A stretch of 64,000 bases of DNA from JBAZJI01 sp964596325 (GTDB lineage: Bacteria > Patescibacteriota > Minisyncoccia > Minisyncoccales > JAGOPM01), in the NCBI GenBank assembly GCA_964596325.1, contig CAZQSQ010000003.1, forward strand, positions 1 through 64,000. Direction: 5' to 3'. A program made the translations under genes and the position numbers. This document shows, piece by piece, positions 53,401-61,368 of this stretch. Below the pieces are notes generated by a model that ran no database searches, had not been told where the DNA came from, and saw nothing but the letters and a program-made list of their open reading frames with translations. How positions within the stretch are numbered: the stretch's first letter is position 1; the number at the start of each line of letters is the position of its first letter.

Positions 53401-55776
53401 AGTATATTTTTGGGAAAGTATCTCCGTACCAAAACTATTTAATACCTTCACAGTCGCTGTGCCGACTACTCCGCCAAAAGTAGAAATAATCCTGATCTTC
53501 ACGGGCGCACGGATAATCGTATCGCCGACACAAATCTGATCAAACTGGCTGGGCAAAACAATTTCAATCTTATTCTGGTCGATGCCCAAACATTTGGCAT
53601 CAGGATTATTTATTGTCCCACCGCAATAAGCATTAACATAGCAATCCTTGCCGCCATTGGCCGCCCGGCAAGCCGACTCGGTCATTTTGCGGGCCACGCA
53701 AGTTTTGGATTCACAATAAGAAAAAACACTCACTGGTTCCTCGGCGCACTTTATGACCACATCTTTGGTCTGGATAGTTTTGCCGCCCACCACATACAAA
53801 GTCGCCCGGACCTTAGCGGCCTGCTTGGGGCTTAATGAAAAGTTCCAATAATAATTCTCCAGGCTGCGCACGCTTGCAATAGTCTTGCTATTCACCACCG
53901 AACCGTTGGCGTCAAGCTGCTCAACTAAAATATTGCCACTGTTATTGCTGCCAAGGCTGGGCATCATAATCACAGAAATATCCGCTTTAGAATCCGCAGC
54001 ACTACAATCTTTGACAGTCACCTCTGGCACGGAAAGTAGCAAGCTGTAATCCGCCGGCGCACCGGATTTGCATGTTTGGTCCGGATTACTGGCTGTCCCG
54101 CCGCAATAAAGCCCGGCGCGGCAATCCAAACCCTTATTTAATTCAGTGCGGCATTTGGTCTTGGTTGTTTTTACTCCCCGGCAAACTAAACCATCACAAT
54201 ATGAAAGTTCCTCCACGGGCTCGGGCGTTGTGCAATAAGGTGTCGTGAATAAAACGGAAACGGAAGTGGAATTGCCGGCAGTATAGGCAGAAGCCTTAAA
54301 GCGATATTCGGTCCCTTGCTCGAGTAAAGGATTATAAGTCATTTCGCTGCCGCCAGCCTTTCCCTGAAAACCTTGGCTAGCAACCAACTTCGCGCTCTTG
54401 TCATATACATCAAAAAACACATTGGCGCTCGCTGCCCCGCCGGTCGAAAGTAGCTTGGCGAAAAGCGCGGTTTCTACTTTGGAACTTAGTGTTTCGGAAA
54501 CACATTTGAAATCAGTCGTTTCCGGAATATAAGGATTTATCAATAAGGCTGCGGTTGTAGGAATACATTTAGAATCGGCATTATACCACTGCCCGCCGCA
54601 ATAAAGCCCGGACCAACAATCTTTATTGCCATTTTTGAGCTTGCATTCCGTTTTGGTCATCTTCCCGCCGATACATTTGAAGGCCGTATCGCAATAAGAA
54701 AGCTCTTCGGAGGCCTCTCCGGAAGCTTTAGAGCAGGCTGCATTACACGCCAAAACACTATTCGCATCACTGGCAAAATAGCAAGTATTAAATTTTGCGA
54801 TACCCAAACCGGCAACGTAAGAATTGCAGGCTAACAAAGTCAGAGGGCTTTGGGTGGTAAAATCGCTGCACTTGTCCGTATCACTTGTCCGGCAAATTTT
54901 GAAATTATTGGAAAGATCTTCTGCGGGCTTGGGGGAACTGACACTGGTGGTAATTTTCATTTGAGTAGCCCCAAATCCCCTGACATTGTCGTCAGAAATC
55001 GCATAAGGCTTTACGCAATAAGTCGTATTGGCATCAAGAGAACCCTTAACCAAAGTAATTGTCCCATTCTTACTTACAGTCGAAGGTCCGGCATAACCGA
55101 TTAATTTTGTGCAAAGGGAATCATAGACGTAAGCATAAATTTGTCCTCTATCAGAATTGTCCCCTGTGTCGTTATAGCGGACAGTGATGGAAATTGAGGA
55201 CGCGCTCAGAGTTTTGCCCTCTAAGATAGAAATAGAGGGTTTCAAAGAACAGGCTTGAATCGGGCTGGTATTAACCCCTCCCAAGCCGACATTCAGGCCT
55301 TCGTTATAATTGCTGCCCTTCATGGCATAGGCCCAAATTTTGCAATATTGTCCTGCAGATAAAGCCGGGCTAGCCCAAGTAATGGTATTAGAATATGCCC
55401 GCCCGATAGTATTGGTGTCAGCTGCAATGGCCGGCGTGTTAGCGCAGGCATAGCGGACATACCAATGGTCAAAACCCGCTGGTTTGGCGGCAGATAAATT
55501 CCAGGAAATTTTCAGCCCGTCACTGCCAAGCTGCCTCGTATCAAGGCAGGGCTGAAGCGGCGTATTGCGGATATCGGCAGAAACAGTCTGTGGATCGTAT
55601 TTATTATTGTCGTAAATAAATATTTTCCCACCGCCTCCAGAAACGCTAATATTGCTAAACTTCACTTGCGATGTTGATTGCTGGGTAAAGGCATTAGCAA
55701 TACCGGCAAATGCCAAAACCACAACAACACAAAAAACCGTGAAAATGGCTTTACAAAAAGCTTTGTATTGGGACAT
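47452..55776 (-). CDS. Giant secreted cysteine-rich repeat protein, 2774 aa
   Basis: The N-terminal signal peptide (AIFTVFCVVVVLAFAGIANA) is followed by Fn3/Ig-like regions. There are then at least nine units of the type ERSYCxGxxCxTxKTTAAxC and AYCGGTISDYGDSKC, mixed with Ig-like domains. Around residues 1480-1800 is a set of CGDGKCENPENKCNCPIDC-type units. The C-terminal 900 residues carry YYC/CYKD-type cysteine repeats (QEAESACKRYFYC, YNTRQEAESAC). No membrane anchor or sorting signal is seen at the C terminus. A surface fibre or attachment role is inference. It contains a 203-bp exact internal duplication. One gene takes 8.3 kb of the window. Confidence 0.9.
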   Translation of the reverse strand: MSQYKAFCKAIFTVFCVVVVLAFAGIANAFTQQSTSQVKFSNISVSGGGGKIFIYDNNKYDPQTVSADIRNTPLQPCLDTRQLGSDGLKISWNLSAAKPAGFDHWYVRYACANTPAIAADTNTIGRAYSNTITWASPALSAGQYCKIWAYAMKGSNYNEGLNVGLGGVNTSPIQACSLKPSISILEGKTLSASSISITVRYNDTGDNSDRGQIYAYVYDSLCTKLIGYAGPSTVSKNGTITLVKGSLDANTTYCVKPYAISDDNVRGFGATQMKITTSVSSPKPAEDLSNNFKICRTSDTDKCSDFTTQSPLTLLACNSYVAGLGIAKFNTCYFASDANSVLACNAACSKASGEASEELSYCDTAFKCIGGKMTKTECKLKNGNKDCWSGLYCGGQWYNADSKCIPTTAALLINPYIPETTDFKCVSETLSSKVETALFAKLLSTGGAASANVFFDVYDKSAKLVASQGFQGKAGGSEMTYNPLLEQGTEYRFKASAYTAGNSTSVSVLFTTPYCTTPEPVEELSYCDGLVCRGVKTTKTKCRTELNKGLDCRAGLYCGGTASNPDQTCKSGAPADYSLLLSVPEVTVKDCSAADSKADISVIMMPSLGSNNSGNILVEQLDANGSVVNSKTIASVRSLENYYWNFSLSPKQAAKVRATLYVVGGKTIQTKDVVIKCAEEPVSVFSYCESKTCVARKMTESACRAANGGKDCYVNAYCGGTINNPDAKCLGIDQNKIEIVLPSQFDQICVGDTIIRAPVKIRIISTFGGVVGTATVKVLNSFGTEILSQKYTDAKAGSAYGNEVIFQPNQKYKVEASLGTSNAASSIVSAEFIAKSCATQTDEVKVRSFCSGIVCRTVKETAAECKAENNGNACFEVPYCGGTISDYGDSKCTSIDTSKERSYCSAGKCTTIKTTAADCRARNNGNECFDAPYCGGLWYNGDQKCAALDPVQERSYCLGATCKTVKTTAANCKAMNNGVDCFSVAYCGGTISDYGDSKCGAVNTPKFTNPTTNISLVTGSTINLAWEFLNSNYQFFINVYSLNDSYLGNACMRWMVNGKSDCNWVAGTINSTTLSPGMYKICINPAGTDLQNDCKIITLLSSQTDTVKERSYCSGASCVTIRSTATACREKNNWQDCFDAPYCGGLWYNGDQKCAALDPVQERSYCLGATCKTVKTTAANCKAMNNGVDCFSVAYCGGTISDYGDSKCAALKQLTITSPTASYWKLNDNIDFTWINGKPGETVYISRWLNYGSNSLALCAGRNDANGSGSCRWTVNAQLGKHTIWAKAASSQRDFDAKVEIEVTEHLPESSLSLKNNYFSSNVWDGPLQRKQVAGFKVTAQGSTQNLGRFNLDFSGKIWENFAILDVYDATMGTSIFSKSIIAYDFAQSGSYWRINIEPFRLQVPLEANYPHELQVFLTSRDGQLSTVNYQIFVNKNAARATGASGLNYYAPDKDAEVSNFFRIAPQPPKYFACSNALCQIVKNPLTGKEVQSEAECQIATNFAKTCYLNDSTCQNTCQSVCVKDGFAYKDRGDICCTTGGYKEIDSSVLKNDGSCTAGNPSVKICSKCGNGSCDSMENKCNCSQDCGALCTKVSQNAEDATLCCPGLTWLSNKYRLGRNGSCVDSGFTNGICVNTKCGDAKCEGNEDKCNCPTDCKEVVGCKAANQNADSPGLCCQNLDWLSNKYRLSSNASCVDSGFTNGICVTTKCGDTKCEGYEDKCNCPQDCSGSVIPGTCVAEGKVIYPDGSACCSGLTKITGQNVGYDGVTCVDVYSSGMGFCSKCGDGKCENPENKCNCPIDCACGNGRCDGNENYQTCPQDCEKPTEEKYCYKGMHIYFSNYPNPKVNNAKYWLSNWDFGGGLKGFGGSAETAKTAAEMYVASLCDGANAKSYNCTQCERTDLIPEVMEKICFNNKTYYYRSNKPNAESKTLFWVKIILGGELKTIGHDSESQMIAFLKGVMPSAQLKFAEPCTGTEEKADYNYCDKSSPAKCQQEDATTLTQCETKYGKGNCFKADPTCAGKCAKMVASCRKCVHGMCAYYDPAGNPNTVNNSKWYIANYRLSGTAVPIGEDTEMAIVARIDFLWNGVTKNDFNFAQCTETQDLEVDCYKNISIRYAEQGNPKVLGQKYYIKVTEKDGNVFWFGSSGSIKNDDQNANIAYLRSLIDIYTNITPDYVKECFTTPKPSGVKNSIPKAAGSLAPKGAPADDPYYRGEWQYCYPDGKNLSSDCRKMFYCDLRNACAGQNCNVTETSRYYYKLTSCQDGLAYQSALKGKTTGYCYNTRQEAESACKRYFYCASGNGTATNVLLTKAGKAYTDVYECTRNLRVDESGSGPIGQCYDSEQEAKDHCGRWYYCPADPAKKGCSPSNTYADEAACVASVIKNAPKALPKCYKDQETCNQACQSNVLWTAYNDPKEGLICDQVKERDRNGAIRQFYGKVDDAISECRQYLDTNNRKDTNLDCYKTFSECDEAISGKSRMRVCLKSGDAKCAALPSKYENTQAGCDKFLSDNKGLVGLNKCYDSLYSATCDNDCKNAGSSQFKGAFYIKPDAAAGKNGGCLALSGFENGKLACENEISRAWDTQVNKTCYLDVADCNSNFPKGGREAVPNVSKVRSSGLYRFYYFSKTNESCMLSEKYFSTLSECKDYYSKMSVEALPDCFGGLAECQAKGNRYAFFVREGLQGIYKMTTERYASPSACRQNVAKYYSSLKAYPVCYTSIAAASTDKEKERQKLNFYYLSNSTCRYAGKFLTQKACEYSTKQRCFINSRCNNKVI
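52166..52368. repeat. 203-bp exact internal duplication, copy 1
   Basis: Identical to 52793-52995 at an offset of 627 bp (209 codons). Encodes a CxxxK-TTAANCK...YCGG unit and part of the next. Confidence 0.95.
52793..52995. repeat. 203-bp exact internal duplication, copy 2
   Basis: Identical to 52166-52368. Sequence just outside both ends differs, so this is a real duplication rather than an assembly loop. Confidence 0.95.
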
Positions 55777-55920
55777 ATTTTATGTTTTTATATATACGCA
55801 AAAGGATTACGCTTTCCGAAAAAAGCTTTATCCGCCCTTATTATAAATCCTTTTCCGGGTCAACCCAAAAAAACTTTCCACAGGGCGATTGGAAAAGCTG
55901 TGCTATGCTGATTTTGTCTT

Positions 55921-56883
55921 ATGAACTACATGAAAGCTCCACCTTTGTGGAAAAAATTACTAGTCCCCTGCGTAATTTTTTTGATTTTAGCCGCTACAAT
56001 AACGATATTCTGGCTTAATGCTTTTGGACCCTCCAGTTTCCGGCCCCGCCCCAAGCAGGAATTTATTGTCAAACTTAATGAGCCGCAGGATAAAATAATT
56101 GAGCGCCTCGGGAAGGAAAAAATATTCCGAAATAAAACCATATTTTTGAGCTTTTTGCGCGGCCGCAAAATCCAAGCCGGTGGCTACTTGGTTTCTCCAA
56201 GCATGTGGCCACAACAATTAGTCGATGTTTTAACCTCCAAACAAAGCGAATTCTGGGTCCAAGTGCCTGAAGGTTTGCGTAATGAGGAAATTGTCGATAT
56301 CTTTGCCAAAGAATTGAATTGGGACGACGAGCAAAAAGCAGAATTTTTGGCCAATGCTTTACAGGGCAACATGTTCCCTGAAACTTACCTGCTTAAAAGC
56401 GGCATTGCGCCTAAAGAAGCGGCTAAAAAAATGCTTGATGAATTTTCCAAAAAAACCAAATCAATTTTTGCCGGCGTGAGCGAGAAAAAAAAGAAACAAA
56501 CTTTAATCATCGCCTCTCTTTTACAGCGCGAATCTTACCGGCAAGAAGAATTGCCCGTCATTGCCGGTATTTTGCAAAATCGGCTGAATCTTGGCCAAAG
56601 ATTACAAATAGATGCCACGGTCCAATACGTCATGGGCACCAGCACTGACTGGTGGCCAAAGCTTGCCCGCGAAAATTATAAAATCGAATCCCCCTACAAT
56701 ACTTATGTAGTCAAAGGTTTGCCCCCCGAACCGATTTGCAACCCTTCTTTACCGGCTATCAGCGCGGCCCTCAACCCAGAAACTACCGAGGCACTCTATT
56801 ATATGCACGACAAGGCCGGTTATATCCACACTTCTAAAGATTTCGCCGAACATCTGGAAAATACCAAAACGTATCTGCGCTAA
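55921..56883 (+). CDS. mltG: Endolytic murein transglycosylase MltG
   Basis: 320 aa. One N-terminal membrane segment (LLVPCVIFLILAATITIFW), then the YceG domain. The catalytic Glu lies in IIASLLQRESYRQEE. LQIDATVQYVMG and SPYNTYVVKGLPPEPICNPS are family signatures. It cuts nascent glycan strands outside the membrane and sets their length, so the cell makes peptidoglycan. Followed after 3 nt by the transporter gene. Confidence 0.95.
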   Translation: MNYMKAPPLWKKLLVPCVIFLILAATITIFWLNAFGPSSFRPRPKQEFIVKLNEPQDKIIERLGKEKIFRNKTIFLSFLRGRKIQAGGYLVSPSMWPQQLVDVLTSKQSEFWVQVPEGLRNEEIVDIFAKELNWDDEQKAEFLANALQGNMFPETYLLKSGIAPKEAAKKMLDEFSKKTKSIFAGVSEKKKKQTLIIASLLQRESYRQEELPVIAGILQNRLNLGQRLQIDATVQYVMGTSTDWWPKLARENYKIESPYNTYVVKGLPPEPICNPSLPAISAALNPETTEALYYMHDKAGYIHTSKDFAEHLENTKTYLR

Positions 56884-56886
56884 TTT

Positions 56887-57807
56887 ATGGATTTCCTAAA
56901 AAAATATTCGGCTTATATTATCGGCCTGTCTCCATTTATTGCTTTGATATTCCCCCAATTTGGGCTGCTTCTGAAACCGTATTCCACCTTTCTCCTCGGC
57001 TGCATAATGACCATCAGTTTCCTGAATATAGAAATCTCGGCGCTTAAAAAAGAATTCAAAAATTGGCGGGAAGCGGCGCTGATTTCAGCGGCCGTCCTGA
57101 TTATCGCCCCCATTCTCTGCCTGCCCTTCAGCCGAGTCATACCTTCGGGATTTTTCGTTGGGCTAATTTTAGTTTGCGCCACGCCCGTAGCGGTTTCCGC
57201 GGCCGCAATGACAGATATTATGGATGGGGATACCAGCAAATCATTGGCCGCCTCGGTTTATACGCACCTCTTAAGCCCCTTGCTTACCCCTTTGATGATT
57301 TGGCTATTAGCCGGAAAAGTCATTGAAGTAAAATTTACCGACATATCCGGATTTATTCTGCAAACCATCCTTATTCCTTTCGCTTGTGCCTACATTATAA
57401 AAATATTGAAGCTCGACAAACAAATAAAACCGCAGGGGCAAAAAATAAATGTTATCCTGATATTTTGCGTGATTTGGTCTATTGTTGCCGGTGCCCGAGA
57501 AACGGTTTTTGGCAACCTCGATCAGATATTTTGGATTACCATCGCCTTAATTATCGTCTCCTTGGTAGAAATAGGTTTTGGATTTTTAGTCGGCAAAACC
57601 AAAAAACAAAAAGCGACAATCGGGCTCATCGGCCTTTACCGCAATTTTACTTTAGCTTCCGTTTTGGCGGGGAAATTCTTTCCCATTCAGGCAGTGCTGG
57701 CCCCGGCCATTTATACCATCCTTATGAGATTTGCAACTATTCCCCTGCAGATCTACTGCCAAAATTGCCCCAAGGATGAAATTTGCAGCACACTCAAACA
57801 GGGCTAA
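56887..57807 (+). CDS. BASS/SBF-family transporter (bile acid:sodium symporter type)
   Basis: 306 aa with nine or ten membrane segments. SPFIALIFPQFGLLLKPYST, FLVGL-like VGLILVCATPVAVSAAAMTD, and the late GLYRNFTLASVLAGKFF resemble the two broken-helix repeats of the BASS/AEC superfamily. Substrate unknown: an organic anion with Na+ is the family rule. Co-transcribed with mltG, with a terminator just after. Confidence 0.8.
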   Translation: MDFLKKYSAYIIGLSPFIALIFPQFGLLLKPYSTFLLGCIMTISFLNIEISALKKEFKNWREAALISAAVLIIAPILCLPFSRVIPSGFFVGLILVCATPVAVSAAAMTDIMDGDTSKSLAASVYTHLLSPLLTPLMIWLLAGKVIEVKFTDISGFILQTILIPFACAYIIKILKLDKQIKPQGQKINVILIFCVIWSIVAGARETVFGNLDQIFWITIALIIVSLVEIGFGFLVGKTKKQKATIGLIGLYRNFTLASVLAGKFFPIQAVLAPAIYTILMRFATIPLQIYCQNCPKDEICSTLKQG

Positions 57808-57820
57808 GCCCTGTTTTTTA
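57796..57820 (+). terminator. Terminator after the BASS transporter
   Basis: AAACAGGGC-TAA-GCCCTGTTTTTT. The stop codon is the loop. Confidence 0.92.
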
Positions 57821-57859
57821 ATCGGTGAAAAATCAAATAATTGCAGGAAACTTCGTCTA

Positions 57860-57887
57860 TTGATTTTTTGCCTAATTATGATATAAT
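57860..57887 (+). promoter_or_regulatory. Promoter of the 57967 secreted protein, shared module
   Basis: TTGATT (57860-57865), 16-bp spacer, TATAAT (57882-57887). The whole segment from AACTTCGT (57849) on parallels 11986-12024. Confidence 0.8.
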
Positions 57888-57966
57888 AAATAGTGTAATC
57901 AAAAAGGATTACCCTGCTCTGTTAAGAGCGGACAAATTAAAAATTGAAAACTTAAGGAGGTAGGGA

Positions 57967-59030
57967 GTGAAAAAAATAATCGCAATGCTTTGCGCCAGTA
58001 TTTTGGCTGTTTCCTGCATTTGTTTTTCATCGGAAGCCTTTGCCGAAGAGTGCCAACTGAGCCAAGATTTTCGCACCATGGTGGAAATTAACGACTCGGG
58101 AACCGATTTCTTCGTCGAATATTTCGGAGCTGAATTTGGCATCGCCGATTGGCAAAATGTCCAACACCTTTCCAATTTGCCATTTATTTATAGAAAAGAA
58201 TATCCGACGGGCGAACCATTCTCTCTTGGATGTCTATGCACATTCAAATGGCAAGAATCAGACAGGCGCTGCGAAATGATGTCAGCCCTGATGCTTCGGA
58301 TGGATCCAAAGCATTTCGGCAAAATTGATGAATTCAATGCGGAATATTCGGTTTATTTTTTCCGTTTGGATCAGGTGGGACAAAAAAAGACCAGCGAGTA
58401 TAAGATCAAGGGCAGAATAATCTGCGGCAGCGGCCGGGGCGATAAAATTCTTATAGCCCCCATCAGCCCCAAAGAGCGCGTAAAACTTTTCAGCAAGTTC
58501 CCTGTTACTTGGGGCAAGGATAAAAAAAGCCTGCTAGGCATAAAAATAATCAAAGAAGCCAAGGGCAAAAAACCCGTATATTATAACTTTCCTCAAACAG
58601 TCTTTGATTATGACCAAAGGGGCAAATGTTTGATTAGTGAAACGCCACCCCTTCGCTATGAACTCAATATGATGTTTATCGATCCCAATATTTTGCCGGC
58701 CACAGAAAAGAAAAAAGAAACATTACTATTCCCTGAAGTCAATTACATCGGCTCTTTTGACCGAGAGCAAACAATAACGCTTAAAGCCCAATTTAAGATT
58801 GGCGATTGGGAAAACGAAGAGTTCAGCGAGGTCGGGCAAGGCTCTCTGGATATCGGAACCATTCAGGACGGAGAGATAAAAAATATGGCAATCGAAAAAG
58901 AAGCGGTTATTAATCTGATACGAAAAACAGACCCCGGTTTCTCCTGGCAAACATCGCGATATACGGTATTCTGGAATGTGGAGGCAATAACCTCTTCGGG
59001 AAAATGTGAAAATCCTGAATCCTATATCAG
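57967..59030 (+). CDS. Secreted protein, unknown (3' end lost in gap)
   Basis: At least 354 aa. The GTG start at 57967 has AAGGAGG 7 nt upstream and begins a signal peptide (VKKIIAMLCASILAVSCICF...AFAEE). The mature part holds paired Cys (GCLCTFKWQESDRRC), basic beta-rich stretches and IAPISPKERVKLFSKFPVTW, a segment like that in the secreted protein at 7133-7948. No enzyme motif. The 3' end is in the N run. Confidence 0.75.
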
Positions 59031-59130
59031 NNNNNNNNNNNNNNNNNNNNNNNNNNNNNNNNNNNNNNNNNNNNNNNNNNNNNNNNNNNNNNNNNNNNNN
59101 NNNNNNNNNNNNNNNNNNNNNNNNNNNNNN
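59031..59130. other. Assembly gap (100 N)
   Basis: Separates the end of the plus-strand secreted protein from the stop of trxA; the flanks differ. Confidence 0.95.
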
Positions 59131-59442
59131 TCACTTATTTATCTCTTCCATTAAAATATTCATGGGCACGGCACCGACAAACTTTTTCACTTCCTGCCCA
59201 TTCTTGAAAAAAATAAATGTCGGGATACTCTGCACTCCGTATTTCCCGGCAATCACGGGGTTTTCATCCACGTTCAGAATGCCCACTTTCACTTTTTCGC
59301 TCTGTTCCTGCGCAATCTTGGCGATAAGGGGCTTCATGGCTTGGCAAGGCGGGCACCAAGTGGCAAAAAAATCCACCAAAACCAATTTATCCGCCTTCAA
59401 AACTTCCTGATCGAAGTTGGCATCTGTTAAAGTTATCTCCAT
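59131..59442 (-). CDS. trxA: Thioredoxin
   Basis: 103 aa from ATG 59442. The active site is FFATWCPPCQAMKP (CPPC instead of the usual CGPC). The cis-Pro loop is QSIPTFIFFKNG. Reduces disulfides in the cytoplasm. The stop TGA sits at the very edge of the gap. It lies 19 nt after trxB, in one operon. Confidence 0.95.
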   Translation of the reverse strand: MEITLTDANFDQEVLKADKLVLVDFFATWCPPCQAMKPLIAKIAQEQSEKVKVGILNVDENPVIAGKYGVQSIPTFIFFKNGQEVKKFVGAVPMNILMEEINK

Positions 59443-59461
59443 AGTTTTGTGTATTATTATA

Positions 59462-60400
59462 TTAATTATTTGCCAAGCTTCTGCAATACTTGAAAGCCGC
59501 ATTGGCCGCCACTGCCCCGTCGGCGCAAGCCGTAATAATCTGCTTGAGCATATTGTGCCCATTGGTGCAGTCTCCGGCGGCAAAGACTCCGGCAACATTG
59601 GTTGCCCTGTCGTCTTTAACCAGAATAAACCCCGCCTCATTGGTTTGGATACCCAGTTGGTTCATCAAATCCTTAACCGGCAAACTGCCAATCTCAATGA
59701 ATACGCCGTCTAAAGCCAGCTCTTGGCTGCCATTAACCGGAACGGAAAGCAAAATCTTTTCTACTTTCCCCGCGCCCTTTATCTCCTGCACTTCCACGCC
59801 GCAATTAATTTCCAGATTGGCCTGTTTTTTGGCCTCTTCGATAGTTTTAGCTTCAGCCCGCAAACATTCTTTGCGCGCCAATAAATAAACTTTCTTGGCC
59901 AAAGTGCTCAAATAAATAGCCGCGCCCACGGCAGAATTGCCTCCGCCCACTACGGCGACGGTTTTGCCTTTATAAAGCGGCCCGTCGCAAGTGGCGCAAT
60001 AAGCCACACCCTTGCCGACAAATTCTTCTTCTCCGGGAATGGAAAGTTTTTTGCGTTGCGTACCGGTAGCAATAATAAGGGATTTGCCTTTCAAGCTTCC
60101 GGAAAAAGAAGTTTCAATCAAAAATAAATCGCCCTCCTTTTTAATAGCTGTGGCACTGTCATAGATAAGCTCGCCACCCAAGGCCTGCGCCTGCTCAATG
60201 GTCTGCTGCATCAGCTGCATGCCATTAATTTCCTTATTCCCGGGCCAATTCTGCAAAATGTGCGCTTCGCTCGCCTGTCCGCCGGGCATCTGCCCGATGA
60301 TGGCGTTTTTCAGCCCATAGCGCGAAGCATAAATGCTGGCAGTCAAACCGGCCGGGCCGGCGCCGATTATCAAAAGATCGTAAGTCTTTTCTTCATTCAT
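59462..60400 (-). CDS. trxB: Thioredoxin reductase
   Basis: 312 aa flavoprotein. FAD-binding LLIIGAGPAGLTASIYASRY, redox pair CATC in VAYCATCDGPLYKG, NAD(P)-binding VVGGGNSAVGAAIYL, and the late GVFAAGDCTNGHNMLKQ. Recharges TrxA from NADPH or a similar donor. Confidence 0.96.
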   Translation of the reverse strand: MNEEKTYDLLIIGAGPAGLTASIYASRYGLKNAIIGQMPGGQASEAHILQNWPGNKEINGMQLMQQTIEQAQALGGELIYDSATAIKKEGDLFLIETSFSGSLKGKSLIIATGTQRKKLSIPGEEEFVGKGVAYCATCDGPLYKGKTVAVVGGGNSAVGAAIYLSTLAKKVYLLARKECLRAEAKTIEEAKKQANLEINCGVEVQEIKGAGKVEKILLSVPVNGSQELALDGVFIEIGSLPVKDLMNQLGIQTNEAGFILVKDDRATNVAGVFAAGDCTNGHNMLKQIITACADGAVAANAAFKYCRSLANN

Positions 60401-60431
60401 AATAGCTTATATTTTACTTTCCTTTCCTCTT

Positions 60432-61238
60432 TTAATCAACAAGGTGGTATTTAGCTGCGCTCTCCTTTAGCAATTTGGCGCGCTGGCGCAAGTGCAAATG
60501 AATATCGTTATTGGCCCAAGAATACGGATGCCGGCTCTTTTTCCCGCCCGCATTGGCCAGTTTCTCCAAAACCAAAAGCGTTTTTTGTTTGGCGGCCGAA
60601 AGCAAAAATGCATCAAAATCCGCCAAATGATCAGTCCAATAAAAAATAGTTTTGTAAATCCGATGGTAAAGGCGCTTGATGGAATTTGGCGTCTTCAGTT
60701 TTTCCAAAAAACCATCCATTTCCGCTTTTAGATTTGTATCCTCGCCAAGAATATGCATCAAAGCCTGCAGGATAATAAACATCCCCTCTTCGCCATCTAA
60801 AATATTAATGATATCACCGGAGATAAAAATATAATCATCAAGGCCGTCAGTGAGCGCGCAGACCAAAAAATCCTCCTCTATTGATTGGAAAATTTTGGGA
60901 GTATTTTTCCGGCCAAGATTATCACAGGTTTTCTGCAATTTCTCCAAAAATTCCGGACTGATATCCATAGGCTTGGAATTTTTCTTCAACCGAGCGATTT
61001 TATTTTTTGCAGTAGTTCTCAAAAATAAAGGTATCAAAACCCGGCCGGCAAAGACCAAAACCAGAACAATAAAAAATACGCCCCAAACCGAAACATTTTG
61101 CAAGCCGCCATAAGCCCAAGCGACAAATACGGCCAAAGAAAAATAAACGAATAAAAGATAAGGGTGGCTAGCTAATACAAAATAAAAAAGGGAAATGCCC
61201 CGTTCATCCTTTTCCCTTTTGCTGTATTTAAGATCCAT
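60432..61238 (-). CDS. Degenerate M48-like membrane protein (no HExxH)
   Basis: 268 aa. Two membrane segments (LLFVYFSLAVFVAWAYG and GVFFIVLVLVFAGRVLIPLF), then a region laid out like an M48 peptidase. The equivalent of the catalytic helix reads IILQALMHILGED, so neither HExxH nor its Glu is present. Later LADFDAFLLSAAK and HPYSWANNDIHLHLRQRAKL echo the third-ligand and end regions of HtpX. It is probably an inactive relative of the HtpX encoded 130 nt upstream. This is inference from layout. Confidence 0.6.
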   Translation of the reverse strand: MDLKYSKREKDERGISLFYFVLASHPYLLFVYFSLAVFVAWAYGGLQNVSVWGVFFIVLVLVFAGRVLIPLFLRTTAKNKIARLKKNSKPMDISPEFLEKLQKTCDNLGRKNTPKIFQSIEEDFLVCALTDGLDDYIFISGDIINILDGEEGMFIILQALMHILGEDTNLKAEMDGFLEKLKTPNSIKRLYHRIYKTIFYWTDHLADFDAFLLSAAKQKTLLVLEKLANAGGKKSRHPYSWANNDIHLHLRQRAKLLKESAAKYHLVD

Positions 61239-61264
61239 AAAATTATCCTTATTATGCCTCTTTT

Positions 61265-61290
61265 GTCATGCCCGCGAAAGCGGATATCTG
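61265..61290. repeat. REP-like palindrome near the M48-like gene
   Basis: GTCATGCCCGC-GAAA-GCGGATATCTG. Same type as 40316-40343, degenerate on the right arm. Confidence 0.6.
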
Positions 61291-61368
61291 AAAAAGAATA
61301 GGATTCTCGATTCAAGCCCGCCTGTTACTAGGCAATTTGAGCTTAATTGTTTATTCGCCCTAATGCCT

